Shown here: one piece after another, positions 44,831 through 53,146 of the stretch
Layout: every line of letters begins with the position of its first letter
Position numbering within the stretch: the stretch's first letter is position 1
Origin: JADCCX01 sp031431475
Lineage (GTDB): Bacteria > Pseudomonadota > Alphaproteobacteria > Rhizobiales > Beijerinckiaceae
Direction: 5' to 3'
NCBI GenBank assembly: GCA_031431475.1
Contig: JANPDL010000025.1
Coordinates: 124,001-188,000 of the forward strand
Length of the DNA stretch: 64,000 nt
Translations under genes and position numbers: made by a program
The notes under the pieces: generated by a model
What the model was told of the DNA's origin: nothing
The model's database searches: none
The model's input: the letters and a program-made list of their open reading frames with translations, nothing else

Positions 44831-45283
44831 ATGGGTAGCGTGATTGGTCTGGTAATCGAACTTGCCGTGGTGATCCTGCTGGGGTTTACCGTAACCTACT
44901 GCGTCATACTCGACCGGCGTCTTCAGAATCTGCGAGCGGACGAGAAATCAATGCGCCAGACCGTCGTTGACCTCGGCCTCGCAACAGAACGCGCGGAACG
45001 GGCCATTGAAAATCTGCGTCAAACCCACTTCGACTGCGACTCCACTCTCGGCGAGCGTCTGCGGGCAGCAGAAAGCACAAGCGCTGACCTGAGTTACAGC
45101 ATTAAGTCTGGCGACGAAGTCCTTGAGCGCATCAGCCGGATTGTCAGCATGACAAAGCGGGTCGTATCCGAGGTGGAAACTCGCGCCCCGAGCGAAGCGC
45201 CCGGTAACCTTTCGGAAACCGTAGCCGCAGCTGAAGCTTTCGCAATGCGTGCCCGTCAGAGGATACTGGGCAACGCCGCATGA
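44831..45283 (+). CDS. DUF6468 flagellar-locus protein
   Basis: 150 residues with an N-terminal membrane helix (VIGLVIELAVVILLGFTVTYCVIL) and a helical cytosolic part (DRRLQNLRADEKSMRQTVVDLGLATERAERAIENLRQ). It matches the small protein that follows fliM in many alphaproteobacteria. Function unknown. It overlaps the next gene by 4 nt (ATGA). Confidence 0.78.
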   Translation: MGSVIGLVIELAVVILLGFTVTYCVILDRRLQNLRADEKSMRQTVVDLGLATERAERAIENLRQTHFDCDSTLGERLRAAESTSADLSYSIKSGDEVLERISRIVSMTKRVVSEVETRAPSEAPGNLSETVAAAEAFAMRARQRILGNAA

Positions 45284-46125
45284 AACGTGTCCGCCTGCTC
45301 CCTATTGTGATAGTTGCTGCTTCAGGGCTTCTGATCCTGAAATCGACCGAACTTGTCACGAGCAGCGGCAAGTTCTTTGCCGATACTGACGCACCTCGCA
45401 AAGCTATGACCGAAGATGATCTGCCCCGCTTTGCCCGTGCGCTGGCGCGGCACCGTTTCATCCCGCCTCCAGAGGCAGACATCACGGGCAGTGTACCTCC
45501 CAAGAAAGATGATGCCAAAAAGCCCGAAAGCAAGAAGGAGGACCCAAAGGCAGGAGCAAAGCCTGAGGCCACGCCGCAGCAACTGGCCGAGCAGCGCCCC
45601 GCGCAGCCATTGCCACCCGTTGCATCAACGTCGGCGTCGGAGCGCGCGGTACTTGAGCGACTTCAGGAGCGGCGTGGTGTTATTGATGACCGTTCCCGCG
45701 AACTTGACATGCGCGAAAGCCTTTTGCAGGCCGCCGAACGCAAGGTCGATGGCCGCATCAACGAGATGAAGGATATCGAAGGGCGCATCGATGCTGGCGC
45801 GAAGGCCGAGCAGGCCGAAGCCGATAAGCAGATACGCATGGTTGTCGTGATGTACGAAGCCATGAAGCCGAAGGATGCGGCGCGCGTATTCGACCGTCTC
45901 AAGCTGGATGTGCTTGTTCCTATTGCAACGGCAATGAAACCGGCACGGATGTCCGAAATTCTGGCGACAATGACGCCCGAGGCGGCTGAAAAGCTTACGG
46001 TTGCGATGGCAACGAAACCGCGCGAAGGAAGCGCTGCGGCGAGTGCTGCAATACCGGTGGGTGGGGCGCCGAATGGAGAGTTGCCAAGGATCGAACCAGC
46101 CCAGCAGCAGCGCCCACGCCGGTAA
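45280..46125 (+). CDS. MotE-like flagellar protein
   Basis: 281 residues. An N-terminal membrane segment (LLPIVIVAASGLLILKS), a lysine/proline-rich linker, a coiled coil (DDRSRELDMRESLLQAAERKVDGRINEMKDIEGRI), and a C-terminal MgtE-N-like region KQIRMVVVMYEAMKPKDAARVFDRLKLDVLVPIATAMKPARMSEILATMTPEAAEKLT. MotE in rhizobia is a periplasmic chaperone for MotC; whether this one does so is untested, since motC is not visible here. Confidence 0.78.
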   Translation: MKRVRLLPIVIVAASGLLILKSTELVTSSGKFFADTDAPRKAMTEDDLPRFARALARHRFIPPPEADITGSVPPKKDDAKKPESKKEDPKAGAKPEATPQQLAEQRPAQPLPPVASTSASERAVLERLQERRGVIDDRSRELDMRESLLQAAERKVDGRINEMKDIEGRIDAGAKAEQAEADKQIRMVVVMYEAMKPKDAARVFDRLKLDVLVPIATAMKPARMSEILATMTPEAAEKLTVAMATKPREGSAAASAAIPVGGAPNGELPRIEPAQQQRPRR

Positions 46126-46192
46126 CCCGGAACCAAATGTGCGACGTTCGCCGCTTAACCCGCCATTAGGCATATTCATTTAAGACTGCTCG

Positions 46193-49100
46193 TTGGAGCA
46201 ATGTTGCTCTCCCCGTGTTGCGTTCAGTCGAGTTCATCAGCCCGTGTTGCGTCAGCGTCTCCGTACGGCCTCCAGCATCCTGGCCCTAGTGGCTGCGCTG
46301 TCGTTTGCGACGCCTGCGCGTGCCACAGACGGCAGCGTGGCCGCCGCCGAGATGAACGGTTACGGACGCCTCGTCTTTTCCCTGAACAAGAACATCAAGG
46401 CCCAGATTCGCGCTTCCAGTGGCGTGATCGTGCTGAGCTTTGACGAGCCTGTGAATGTCGATCTGGAAAAGCTCGCGGCACAAATGCCGGCTTATGTGTC
46501 GGTTGCACGGCGCGACCCTGATGGCCGTACAGTGCGTTTCGCCACGACCCGCCCGCTCCGTACCAATCTGATGGAAGCAGGCGAAAAGCTGTTTCTCGAT
46601 CTCCTGCCTGAAAACTGGCAGGGACTCCCGCCCTCTTTGCCGCAGGACATCGTCGAGCAATTGGCCAAACGTGCTCGCGATGCCGAGGATCAGCTGCGCA
46701 AGACACAGCGCGAACGCGAAAAGCGCGAGTTGCGCGACATGACAGCCCGGGTCGGCAACGGGCCGACTTTCACCCGCCTTATCTTTGATATCGGCCAGAC
46801 CGTCCCGGTGGATATCACCCGCGATGGTGATCAACTGACCTTGAAGTTCGATGCAGCATTGCGCTTCGACACCGCGACGATCAAGCCGCAACTCCCCGCC
46901 AGTGTCGAGACCATCGAGGCCGAGACCAAAGGCGGCATGCTCACCCTTACCATCGCTGTGGCTGCGAAGACCGAAATGCGGGCTTTTCGCGAAGACGATA
47001 CAGTGATCATTGATTTTCCGAAGCCGCGCGATCCGGCAAAGGAATCCGATGTGGTTCTGCCTGCCCTGACCAAGCCTGTGGACGCCAAGGCCGCTGCTGG
47101 ACAGCCTGCTGCTACCACCGCCGAAACGACAAAGGCCCAGCGTCCACCCGCTCCGATCCGCGCGATCTCAGAAGGCCCGACGAACCTGCGCCCAGTCTTG
47201 TCGCGCGCTGGTGACGGTATCCAGATCCAGGTGCCATTTGCAGTACCGCTGCCTGCCGCCGCTTTCCTGCGGAACGACGTATTCTGGATGGTGTTCGACA
47301 CCAAGGATCTGGTCGAGGCCATTTCTGTGCCCGAAGAGTACAAAAGCGAAATCGCCCGAATTGATGTGGATAGGGCCGCAGGCGCTTCCATTTTGCGTGT
47401 TACCTTCCAGAATCCGCAATCTGTCACATTCAACCCTGGCGAGAACGGTAACGGTTGGATCGCCAGCGTTGGAAAGGCGACGAGCCGTCCAACAGAGCCC
47501 TTGCTGCTGCGGCGTGGCGTTTCCGACAACGGGCGCACGATCCTGACATCACGATTTCCTTCGCTGGGCCAGATATTCTGGCTTGATGACCCCGATACCG
47601 GCGACAGGCTGGGCGTGGTCACTGCGCTGGGTCCTGCGCATGGTATGTCCAAGACGCAGTCCTTCGTGGAATTGACGGCTCTTCCGACCGCCCATGGTCT
47701 TGCCATCGCACCCCGCTCGGAGGATGTTGTGGTCAACGTTGGTCTTGATGAGGTTATGATTTCGCGTGATAGCGGTCTTACCGTTTCTCTCGGTGTTCCC
47801 GATGGAGCAATCACCTCAGTCGAGGGATCAAAAGATGTCCTGCTGGATGTGAATGCCTGGCGGATCGCTATCAAGGGTAATGTGCGTGACAGAGGCTATG
47901 AGCTTCTTCGCGCTGCGGCGGATGCGCCGAAAAAAGACAAGACCGAAGCCCGGCTGAAACTTGCTCAGTTTCGTCTCGCCACGGGCGATGCCATCGAGGC
48001 CGGGGGGATACTTAAGGTTGTCGAGCAGGATGATCCTGCCGCAGTTGCGACCAAACCTGTGCTGTTGATGCGCGCAATAGCTGCGATCGAATCGAACCAG
48101 CCGAAGGAAGGCTCACGTTTGCTTTCGGAAGTGGCCATCGCACTGGAAACCGAGGCGCATCTTTGGCGCGGCGTACTTGAGGCGCGCAACCGGCGCTGGA
48201 CACCGGCGCTGGTCGGCTTTCGCCAGTCGTTGGAAGCTCTTGAACGCTATCCCGATGATCTGCAGGCGAAAATCCGCCGTGAGATCATAGAGGCAGCCAT
48301 CGAAAGTCAAGACCCGGCATTTGCCTCCCAGCAGCTCGATCTCTACGAGCGCTTGAGGGGGCGTGAGGGCGATCCAGCCGAAATGGCGCTTCTGCGCGGG
48401 CGTGTCGCGGAGATGCAGAGTCGTCTGGGCGATGCGGCTGCAAGCTATGAGCTTGCGACACGGGCAACAGTTCGTCCTGTTGAGGCCGAGGCCCGGCTAC
48501 AGCGGGTGATGCTGCAGCTCAAGGACAAAAAGATCCCGCGTGATCAGGCAATGGCCGAGCTTGAAACCATCAAGATGATGTGGCGGCGAGGCGATGTCGA
48601 AATGACTGCTTTGGCAGCTCTTGGCGAAATGTATGCTGTCGACAATCGCTGGCGCGATGCGTTCAGCACGGCCCGGCGCGCCACGGAAATCCTGCCGGAT
48701 CATCCGCTGGCGCGACAGCTGCATGACGCGATGGCGCGACGCTTCGAGGAGCTGTTTCTGGAAGGCAAGGCCGACCAGTTGAACAAGGTCGAGGCGGTGG
48801 GCCTGTTCTATGATTTCCGCAACCTGATGCCGATCTCGCGACGTGGAGACGAGATTGTCCGGCGTCTGGCCGACCGGCTTGCTGATCTCGATCTGCTGGA
48901 TCAGGCGACCGAATTACTTCAGCACCAGGTCGAGAACCGTCTTGGCGGCCTTGTTCGCGCCCGTGTTGCGGCTCGTCTGGCTGTGCTGCATCTCCTGAAC
49001 CGCAAGCCTGCCGAAGCTGTGCAGGCGATCAAGAGCACCCGTTCCAATGACCTGCCGGAAGATGTACGCCGCGGTCGCCTTTTGCTGGAGGCAAGGGGAC

Positions 49101-49648
49101 TTTCTGAACTCTCCCGTACCGATCTTGCGCTGGAAATCCTGGCCGTGCAAAAGGGCGACGATGTAGAACGCTTGCGTGCCGATGTTTTCTGGCGTGGCAA
49201 GCGCTGGCGCGACGCGGGCGAGGCCTTTGAGAAGGTTCTGGGAGACAAGTGGCAAGGACCTGCTGCGCTGAGCGACGGCGAGCGGGCCGATGTTATGCGC
49301 GCAGGGGTGTCGTTTGTGCTGGCCGATGACAGACTGTCACTGGATCGGCTACGGCAGAAATACAGCCCCAAGATGGCCGACAGCATCGACGCTCGACCCT
49401 TTGCGCTGGTTAGCGGTGACAGCCGCAACCGGCAGAAGGAATTCCGTGATATTGCGAGAACGGTTGTGGCCGAGGATACGCTGAGCGAGTTCCTGAAGGT
49501 CTATCGCCAGCGTTATCCTGATGCGGCTGGTGCGCCCCGCAGTCCAAAGGCTGCGGAAGAGGCGATCCGGCAACGGACGCAGGGGCAGGCACCACCGCTA
49601 CCGGCTCAGCAGCAGGGTCAGCGACCGGCAGCCGCCGCGCCGGGCTGA
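46193..49648 (+). CDS. Large exported TPR protein of the flagellar locus
   Basis: 1151 residues with a signal peptide (SILALVAALSFATPARA). The first half is beta-rich with AMIN-like blocks (GRLVFSLNKNIKAQIRASSGVIVLSFDEPV and later TRLIFDIGQTVPVDITRDGDQLTLKFD). The second half is helical with TPR-like units (GRVAEMQSRLGDAAASYELATRA). Similar proteins follow fliM/motE in other alphaproteobacterial flagellar clusters; no role is assigned. The TTG start at 46193 is uncertain; GTG 46244 would give a better-sized signal peptide. It converges on flhB with a 6-nt gap. Confidence 0.75.
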   Translation: MEQCCSPRVAFSRVHQPVLRQRLRTASSILALVAALSFATPARATDGSVAAAEMNGYGRLVFSLNKNIKAQIRASSGVIVLSFDEPVNVDLEKLAAQMPAYVSVARRDPDGRTVRFATTRPLRTNLMEAGEKLFLDLLPENWQGLPPSLPQDIVEQLAKRARDAEDQLRKTQREREKRELRDMTARVGNGPTFTRLIFDIGQTVPVDITRDGDQLTLKFDAALRFDTATIKPQLPASVETIEAETKGGMLTLTIAVAAKTEMRAFREDDTVIIDFPKPRDPAKESDVVLPALTKPVDAKAAAGQPAATTAETTKAQRPPAPIRAISEGPTNLRPVLSRAGDGIQIQVPFAVPLPAAAFLRNDVFWMVFDTKDLVEAISVPEEYKSEIARIDVDRAAGASILRVTFQNPQSVTFNPGENGNGWIASVGKATSRPTEPLLLRRGVSDNGRTILTSRFPSLGQIFWLDDPDTGDRLGVVTALGPAHGMSKTQSFVELTALPTAHGLAIAPRSEDVVVNVGLDEVMISRDSGLTVSLGVPDGAITSVEGSKDVLLDVNAWRIAIKGNVRDRGYELLRAAADAPKKDKTEARLKLAQFRLATGDAIEAGGILKVVEQDDPAAVATKPVLLMRAIAAIESNQPKEGSRLLSEVAIALETEAHLWRGVLEARNRRWTPALVGFRQSLEALERYPDDLQAKIRREIIEAAIESQDPAFASQQLDLYERLRGREGDPAEMALLRGRVAEMQSRLGDAAASYELATRATVRPVEAEARLQRVMLQLKDKKIPRDQAMAELETIKMMWRRGDVEMTALAALGEMYAVDNRWRDAFSTARRATEILPDHPLARQLHDAMARRFEELFLEGKADQLNKVEAVGLFYDFRNLMPISRRGDEIVRRLADRLADLDLLDQATELLQHQVENRLGGLVRARVAARLAVLHLLNRKPAEAVQAIKSTRSNDLPEDVRRGRLLLEARGLSELSRTDLALEILAVQKGDDVERLRADVFWRGKRWRDAGEAFEKVLGDKWQGPAALSDGERADVMRAGVSFVLADDRLSLDRLRQKYSPKMADSIDARPFALVSGDSRNRQKEFRDIARTVVAEDTLSEFLKVYRQRYPDAAGAPRSPKAAEEAIRQRTQGQAPPLPAQQQGQRPAAAAPG

Positions 49649-49654
49649 GAGCGT

Positions 49655-50719
49655 TCATGCGCGCCGTTTGAGCCTCATCACATAGCCGATCACTTCGGCC
49701 ACGGCCTTGAACTGATCCTCGGGGATAGGCTCGTCCAGATCAACCGAGGCATGCAGAGCGCGGGCGAGTGGCGCGTTCTCGACCACGGGAACCTCGTTCT
49801 CCAGCGCGACTGCCTTGATCCTCAACGCCACTTCATCGCGACCCTTGGCGACGCAGATCGGTGCTTCCATGCCAGGTTCGTATTGCAGCGCGACGGCATA
49901 GTGCGTCGGGTTCATGATCACCACAGAAGCTTTTGGAACGGCACTCATCATGCGGCGGCGGGACATCTCGCGCCGGATCTGGGCGAGCTTCTGCTTGATT
50001 TCGGGATTGCCTTCCGATTCCTTGAACTCTTCCTTGATCTCCTGCATCGTCATCATCTGACGCTTTGTCCAGGAATGACGCTGATAGAGATAGTCAGCCA
50101 TTGCGAGGAAGAAGAAGATCATCAGCACAGCGCTCAGCAATTTGAGCACCATCGCATACATCCGTGGCAGGGCCGCTGCGATATCGGTAGAGGGCATGCT
50201 CTCGAAGAAGCCACGATAGGGCCAGAGTACATAGCAGATAACCGTGCCAACCAGTATGATCTTCACGAGGCCCTTGAAGAAATTGACGAAAGCCTCCTTG
50301 CCCAGCATGCGCTTGAGGCCCTGCGCCGGAGATAGGCGCGAGAATTTCGGCATCATCGGATCCAGCGACCAGACAAGCCGGTGCTGCACCATGTTGCCAC
50401 CAATCGAGGCAAGCACACCGGCAACAAACGGCACTGCAACAGCGCTCAGCACCGCGAGCACTGAATACCAGGCAAGGCTCTTCAGCCCCCCGGCATCGAT
50501 CGGGATCTGGTGCATATTGCCGATCATGCCGCGCAGTCTGGCGGTGAGGTCGGTGCCGATCGAGCCCGAGCTGATCATGAAGGTCAGCGTCGCGGTTCCC
50601 AGAATGAAGAAGCTCGTGACCTCCTGGCTTTTGGCAACGTCGCCCTGCTCGATGGCCTTGTCGAGCTTCCTCTGGGTCGGTTGCTCGGTTTTCTGGTCCT
50701 GGTCCTCACTACCGGCCAT
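49655..50719 (-). CDS. flhB: Flagellar export gate protein FlhB
   Basis: 354 residues. Four membrane helices in the first 210 residues are followed by the cytosolic domain with the self-cleavage site NPTH (N270-P271-T272-H273), almost the same position as in Salmonella. N-terminal SEDQDQKTEQPTQRKLDKAIEQGDVAKSQEV is typical. FlhB controls the switch of export substrate. Last gene of flgB-flgC-fliE-fliQ-fliR-flhB. Confidence 0.97.
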   Translation of the reverse strand: MAGSEDQDQKTEQPTQRKLDKAIEQGDVAKSQEVTSFFILGTATLTFMISSGSIGTDLTARLRGMIGNMHQIPIDAGGLKSLAWYSVLAVLSAVAVPFVAGVLASIGGNMVQHRLVWSLDPMMPKFSRLSPAQGLKRMLGKEAFVNFFKGLVKIILVGTVICYVLWPYRGFFESMPSTDIAAALPRMYAMVLKLLSAVLMIFFFLAMADYLYQRHSWTKRQMMTMQEIKEEFKESEGNPEIKQKLAQIRREMSRRRMMSAVPKASVVIMNPTHYAVALQYEPGMEAPICVAKGRDEVALRIKAVALENEVPVVENAPLARALHASVDLDEPIPEDQFKAVAEVIGYVMRLKRRA

Positions 50720-50725
50720 CTTGGA

Positions 50726-51487
50726 TCACCGCACGACGAATTGGTTGAGGACTTCGGCAAAATGGCTGAGGAACACATTCACCATGACGCCCATCGCGGC
50801 CAGCAGGATCAGAGTGCCGATGATGATGGTTGCGGGCATCGCAACGAAGAAAATCTGCATCTGCGGCATCAGGCGCGAAAGCACACCAAGTCCAAGGTTG
50901 AAAACGATGGCGAAGACGAGAAAGGGTGCCGAGATCTGGATGCCGATCTTGAACGAGGCGACGAAGGTCTTCAGTACGAGTTGCACGGCGTCTTCAACCG
51001 GAGGCACTTCGCCCGGCATCAGCAGCGCGTAGCTGTCGTGCATGCCGCGGATCGACAGGTGATGCAGGTCGAGCGCGAAAATCATCGCCGTCGCGACCAG
51101 CACGAGGAATGTAGCAACTGTCGGGTTCTGGACGCCAGCTGTAGGATCAACTGTCGCGGAGAACGAAAGGCCCATCTGTTGTGCAATGACCGTTCCAGCC
51201 AATTGCATGGCCGAAAGTGTGATGCGCACCGCAGTGCCGATCATCAAGGCGATCAGAATTTCGAGAATCAGAACCTTCACGAAGGGCTCGATACCGCCGG
51301 AAAAAGGCGGAAGTGTCTGTCGGATCAGAGGCAGAAGCAGCAGTGAGAGCAGCACTGCAAACGACAGCCGCATGCGGGCAGGCACCGTGCGGTCGCCGAT
51401 ACCGGGCATCAGCATGACCAGCGTGCCGACGCGCGCCAGCACGAGCATGAAAGCGGCAGCGAACTCCGGCAGGATGGAGAGATTCAC
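50726..51487 (-). CDS. fliR: Flagellar export gate protein FliR
   Basis: 253 residues, six-helix membrane protein. FAAAFMLVLARVGTLVMLMPGIGDRTVPARMRLSFAVLLSLLL and the run FSATVDPTAGVQNPTVATFLVLVATAMIFALDLHHLSIRGMHDSYALLMPG are FliR hallmarks. It forms the export pore with FliP and FliQ. 3 nt from fliQ and 6 nt from flhB. Confidence 0.96.
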   Translation of the reverse strand: MNLSILPEFAAAFMLVLARVGTLVMLMPGIGDRTVPARMRLSFAVLLSLLLLPLIRQTLPPFSGGIEPFVKVLILEILIALMIGTAVRITLSAMQLAGTVIAQQMGLSFSATVDPTAGVQNPTVATFLVLVATAMIFALDLHHLSIRGMHDSYALLMPGEVPPVEDAVQLVLKTFVASFKIGIQISAPFLVFAIVFNLGLGVLSRLMPQMQIFFVAMPATIIIGTLILLAAMGVMVNVFLSHFAEVLNQFVVR

Positions 51488-51490
51488 GGG

Positions 51491-51757
51491 CTATCCGCCG
51501 CTGATGATCTTGGCGGCCAGGCGTGTCATGTAACTCTGCATCGCATCGCTCATAAATGGCATCAGGAACAGCAGGCCCAGAAACGTGGAAACGATCTTGG
51601 GTACATAGACCAGTGTCTGCTCCTGGATCTGCGTGAGCGCCTGAAACAGCGAAATGATCAGGCCAATGGCCAGCCCGATCAGCATGATCGGCATTCCCAC
51701 CTTGAAGAATGTAAAAATGCCGTCGCGTGCTACATCCATAACCTCGGCACCGTTCAT
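51491..51757 (-). CDS. fliQ: Flagellar export gate protein FliQ
   Basis: 88 residues with two membrane helices. MPIMLIGLAIGLIISLFQALTQIQEQTLVYVPKIVSTFLGLLFLMPFM is the family core. It shares one base with the fliE stop. Confidence 0.96.
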   Translation of the reverse strand: MNGAEVMDVARDGIFTFFKVGMPIMLIGLAIGLIISLFQALTQIQEQTLVYVPKIVSTFLGLLFLMPFMSDAMQSYMTRLAAKIISGG

Positions 51758-52083
51758 CAGATCGGCATCCGCATGATTTCCTCATAGGCCGCAATCACCT
51801 TGTCACGCACAGCGACGAGGGTTTCGAGCGCAGCTTCGCTTTCTGCAATGGCGGTTACGACATCCACGAGGTCGCCTTTGCCTGCTGTTGCCTGGATCAT
51901 AGAGGCTTCCGCTTTGCGCGCTGAATCGGTCGTGTTGCCCACGAACTGCTGGAGCACATTGGCGAATCCACCCTGTGCTGATCCGCCGCCGTCGGGGCGA
52001 CTGACCTGCGTGGGCGCGATCCCGCCCATGCCGATCTTCTGCATGGCAGCATAGGAACCGGCTGCGGAAAGCGGACTGGCCAT
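51757..52083 (-). CDS. fliE: Hook-basal body protein FliE
   Basis: 108 residues. The C-terminal half fits FliE: FANVLQQFVGNTTDSARKAEASMIQATAGKGDLVDVVTAIAESEAALETLVAVRDKVIAAYEEIMRMPI. It links the MS ring to the rod and is exported first. It follows flgC by 17 nt. Confidence 0.95.
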   Translation of the reverse strand: MASPLSAAGSYAAMQKIGMGGIAPTQVSRPDGGGSAQGGFANVLQQFVGNTTDSARKAEASMIQATAGKGDLVDVVTAIAESEAALETLVAVRDKVIAAYEEIMRMPI

Positions 52084-52100
52084 GTGTCAGATACCTTTGT

Positions 52101-52511
52101 TTACGCCCGCAGGATTTCCAGCGTGCGCTGGATCATGCGGCGGGTGGATGTCACCACGTTGAGGTTGGCTTCATAGGAACGCTGCGCCTCGCGCAGATCC
52201 ATGCTTTCGATTGTGCTGCTGACGTTCGGGATCTTCACATAGCCGTTGCGGTCTGCGGCAGGATGGCCGGGTTCCAGGCGCGTCTGGAATGGCTTTTGGT
52301 CACGGGCGATCTTGCCGAGCCGCACGGTTTCTGCATCCAGCTCGCGGTCGAAACGCCGCTGGAACGTCGGTATCTTGCGGCGATAGGGATCGGCATTGGG
52401 ATTTTGCGGCACGCTGTCGGCGTTGGCGATGTTTTCCGAAATGACCCGCATCCGTCCGGATTGAGCCTTCAGGCCGGAGACGGCGACCTGGATTGACTTC
52501 ATCAAATCCAT
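52101..52511 (-). CDS. flgC: Proximal rod protein FlgC
   Basis: 136 residues. LMKSIQVAVSGLKAQSGRMRVISENIANADSVPQNPNADPYRRKIPTF at the N terminus and DLREAQRSYEANLNVVTSTRRMIQRTLEILR at the C terminus are diagnostic. Two nt downstream of flgB. Confidence 0.97.
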   Translation of the reverse strand: MDLMKSIQVAVSGLKAQSGRMRVISENIANADSVPQNPNADPYRRKIPTFQRRFDRELDAETVRLGKIARDQKPFQTRLEPGHPAADRNGYVKIPNVSSTIESMDLREAQRSYEANLNVVTSTRRMIQRTLEILRA

Positions 52512-52513
52512 GA

Positions 52514-52915
52514 TCAGGCCCTCTTGCCAAGCGCGATGCGCAGGTACGACATGCTCTTACCGTAGAGCGTTGAGGCCAGCTGAAAGTCGCTGTTATTTTG
52601 CGATAGACGCATCATTTCGTCCTCAAGGTTGACGGCATTGCCCGATTGGGTGCTCTCGAAGACATTTGCCCGTTTGGAGCCTAGCCCGCCTGAACTCGTT
52701 CCGGCCATGTGGCCTGCTTGCGTCTGTGCTGGGGTCGTGCTGCCTGTGAAATCAGCTTTCTGGGCAGCCAGCATCATGTCGAACGGTTTGAGATCGCGTG
52801 GCTTGTAGCCGGGCGAATCAGCATTCGCTACGTTCTCTGCCAGCAGCTTCTGGCGTGACTGATGGTACTGCAATCGGCCTTTGATGGCCGCAAGCAAGGG
52901 AAGTTCGCCACGCAT
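52514..52915 (-). CDS. flgB: Proximal rod protein FlgB
   Basis: 133 residues. LPLLAAIKGRLQYHQSRQKLLAENVANADSPGYKPRDLKPFD and the closing EDEMMRLSQNNSDFQLASTLYGKSMSYLRIAL fit FlgB. First gene of the six-gene rod/export operon, with a CtrA-type box 66-81 nt upstream. Confidence 0.97.
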   Translation of the reverse strand: MRGELPLLAAIKGRLQYHQSRQKLLAENVANADSPGYKPRDLKPFDMMLAAQKADFTGSTTPAQTQAGHMAGTSSGGLGSKRANVFESTQSGNAVNLEDEMMRLSQNNSDFQLASTLYGKSMSYLRIALGKRA

Positions 52916-52956
52916 GAAAGCCTCGCCTGGACCGGGAGGGTCGGAACCCGGACACT

Positions 52957-52971
52957 GGGCAAATCTTGCCG
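52957..52971. promoter_or_regulatory. Palindrome GGGC-N7-GCCG, copy 4 (before flgB)
   Basis: GGGCAAATCTTGCCG, an inverted repeat GGCAA/TTGCC around three bases. It lies between the CtrA-type box and the flgB ATG, 42 nt upstream of the start codon, a position suited to repression. Confidence 0.45.
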
Positions 52972-52980
52972 GGTTTATGG

Positions 52981-52996
52981 TTAAGACGCCGTTAAC
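52981..52996. promoter_or_regulatory. CtrA-type box between flgB and fliO
   Basis: TTAA-GACGCCG-TTAAC, a perfect match to TTAA-N7-TTAAC. Its first half is part of ATGGTTAA (TTAACCAT on the minus strand). It can serve the flgB operon, the fliO operon or both. Confidence 0.7.
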
Positions 52997-53051
52997 GCTC
53001 GTTATGCGATAGGATTTTGAACGGGTTAGGGCTTATCTCTCGGGAAACGCA

Positions 53052-53067
53052 TTAACCTTTTTTTAAC
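53052..53067 (+). promoter_or_regulatory. Second CtrA-type box, fliO side
   Basis: TTAA-CCTTTTT-TTAAC, again a perfect match to TTAA-N7-TTAAC, about 80 nt upstream of the fliO start codon. Confidence 0.65.
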
Positions 53068-53146
53068 CCTGTGGCTTTTGCGCGCCCGGTTTGTGCTACA
53101 ACACAATGCGGAATCGCTGGTCACAAGCGGAAAGGCCGCCGCAGAC

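Noticed and set aside
46831..47874. Minus-strand open frame of 347 codons opposite the TPR protein
   Set aside because: Serine/threonine/arginine-rich antisense shadow of the 1151-residue gene; no ribosome site or motif.
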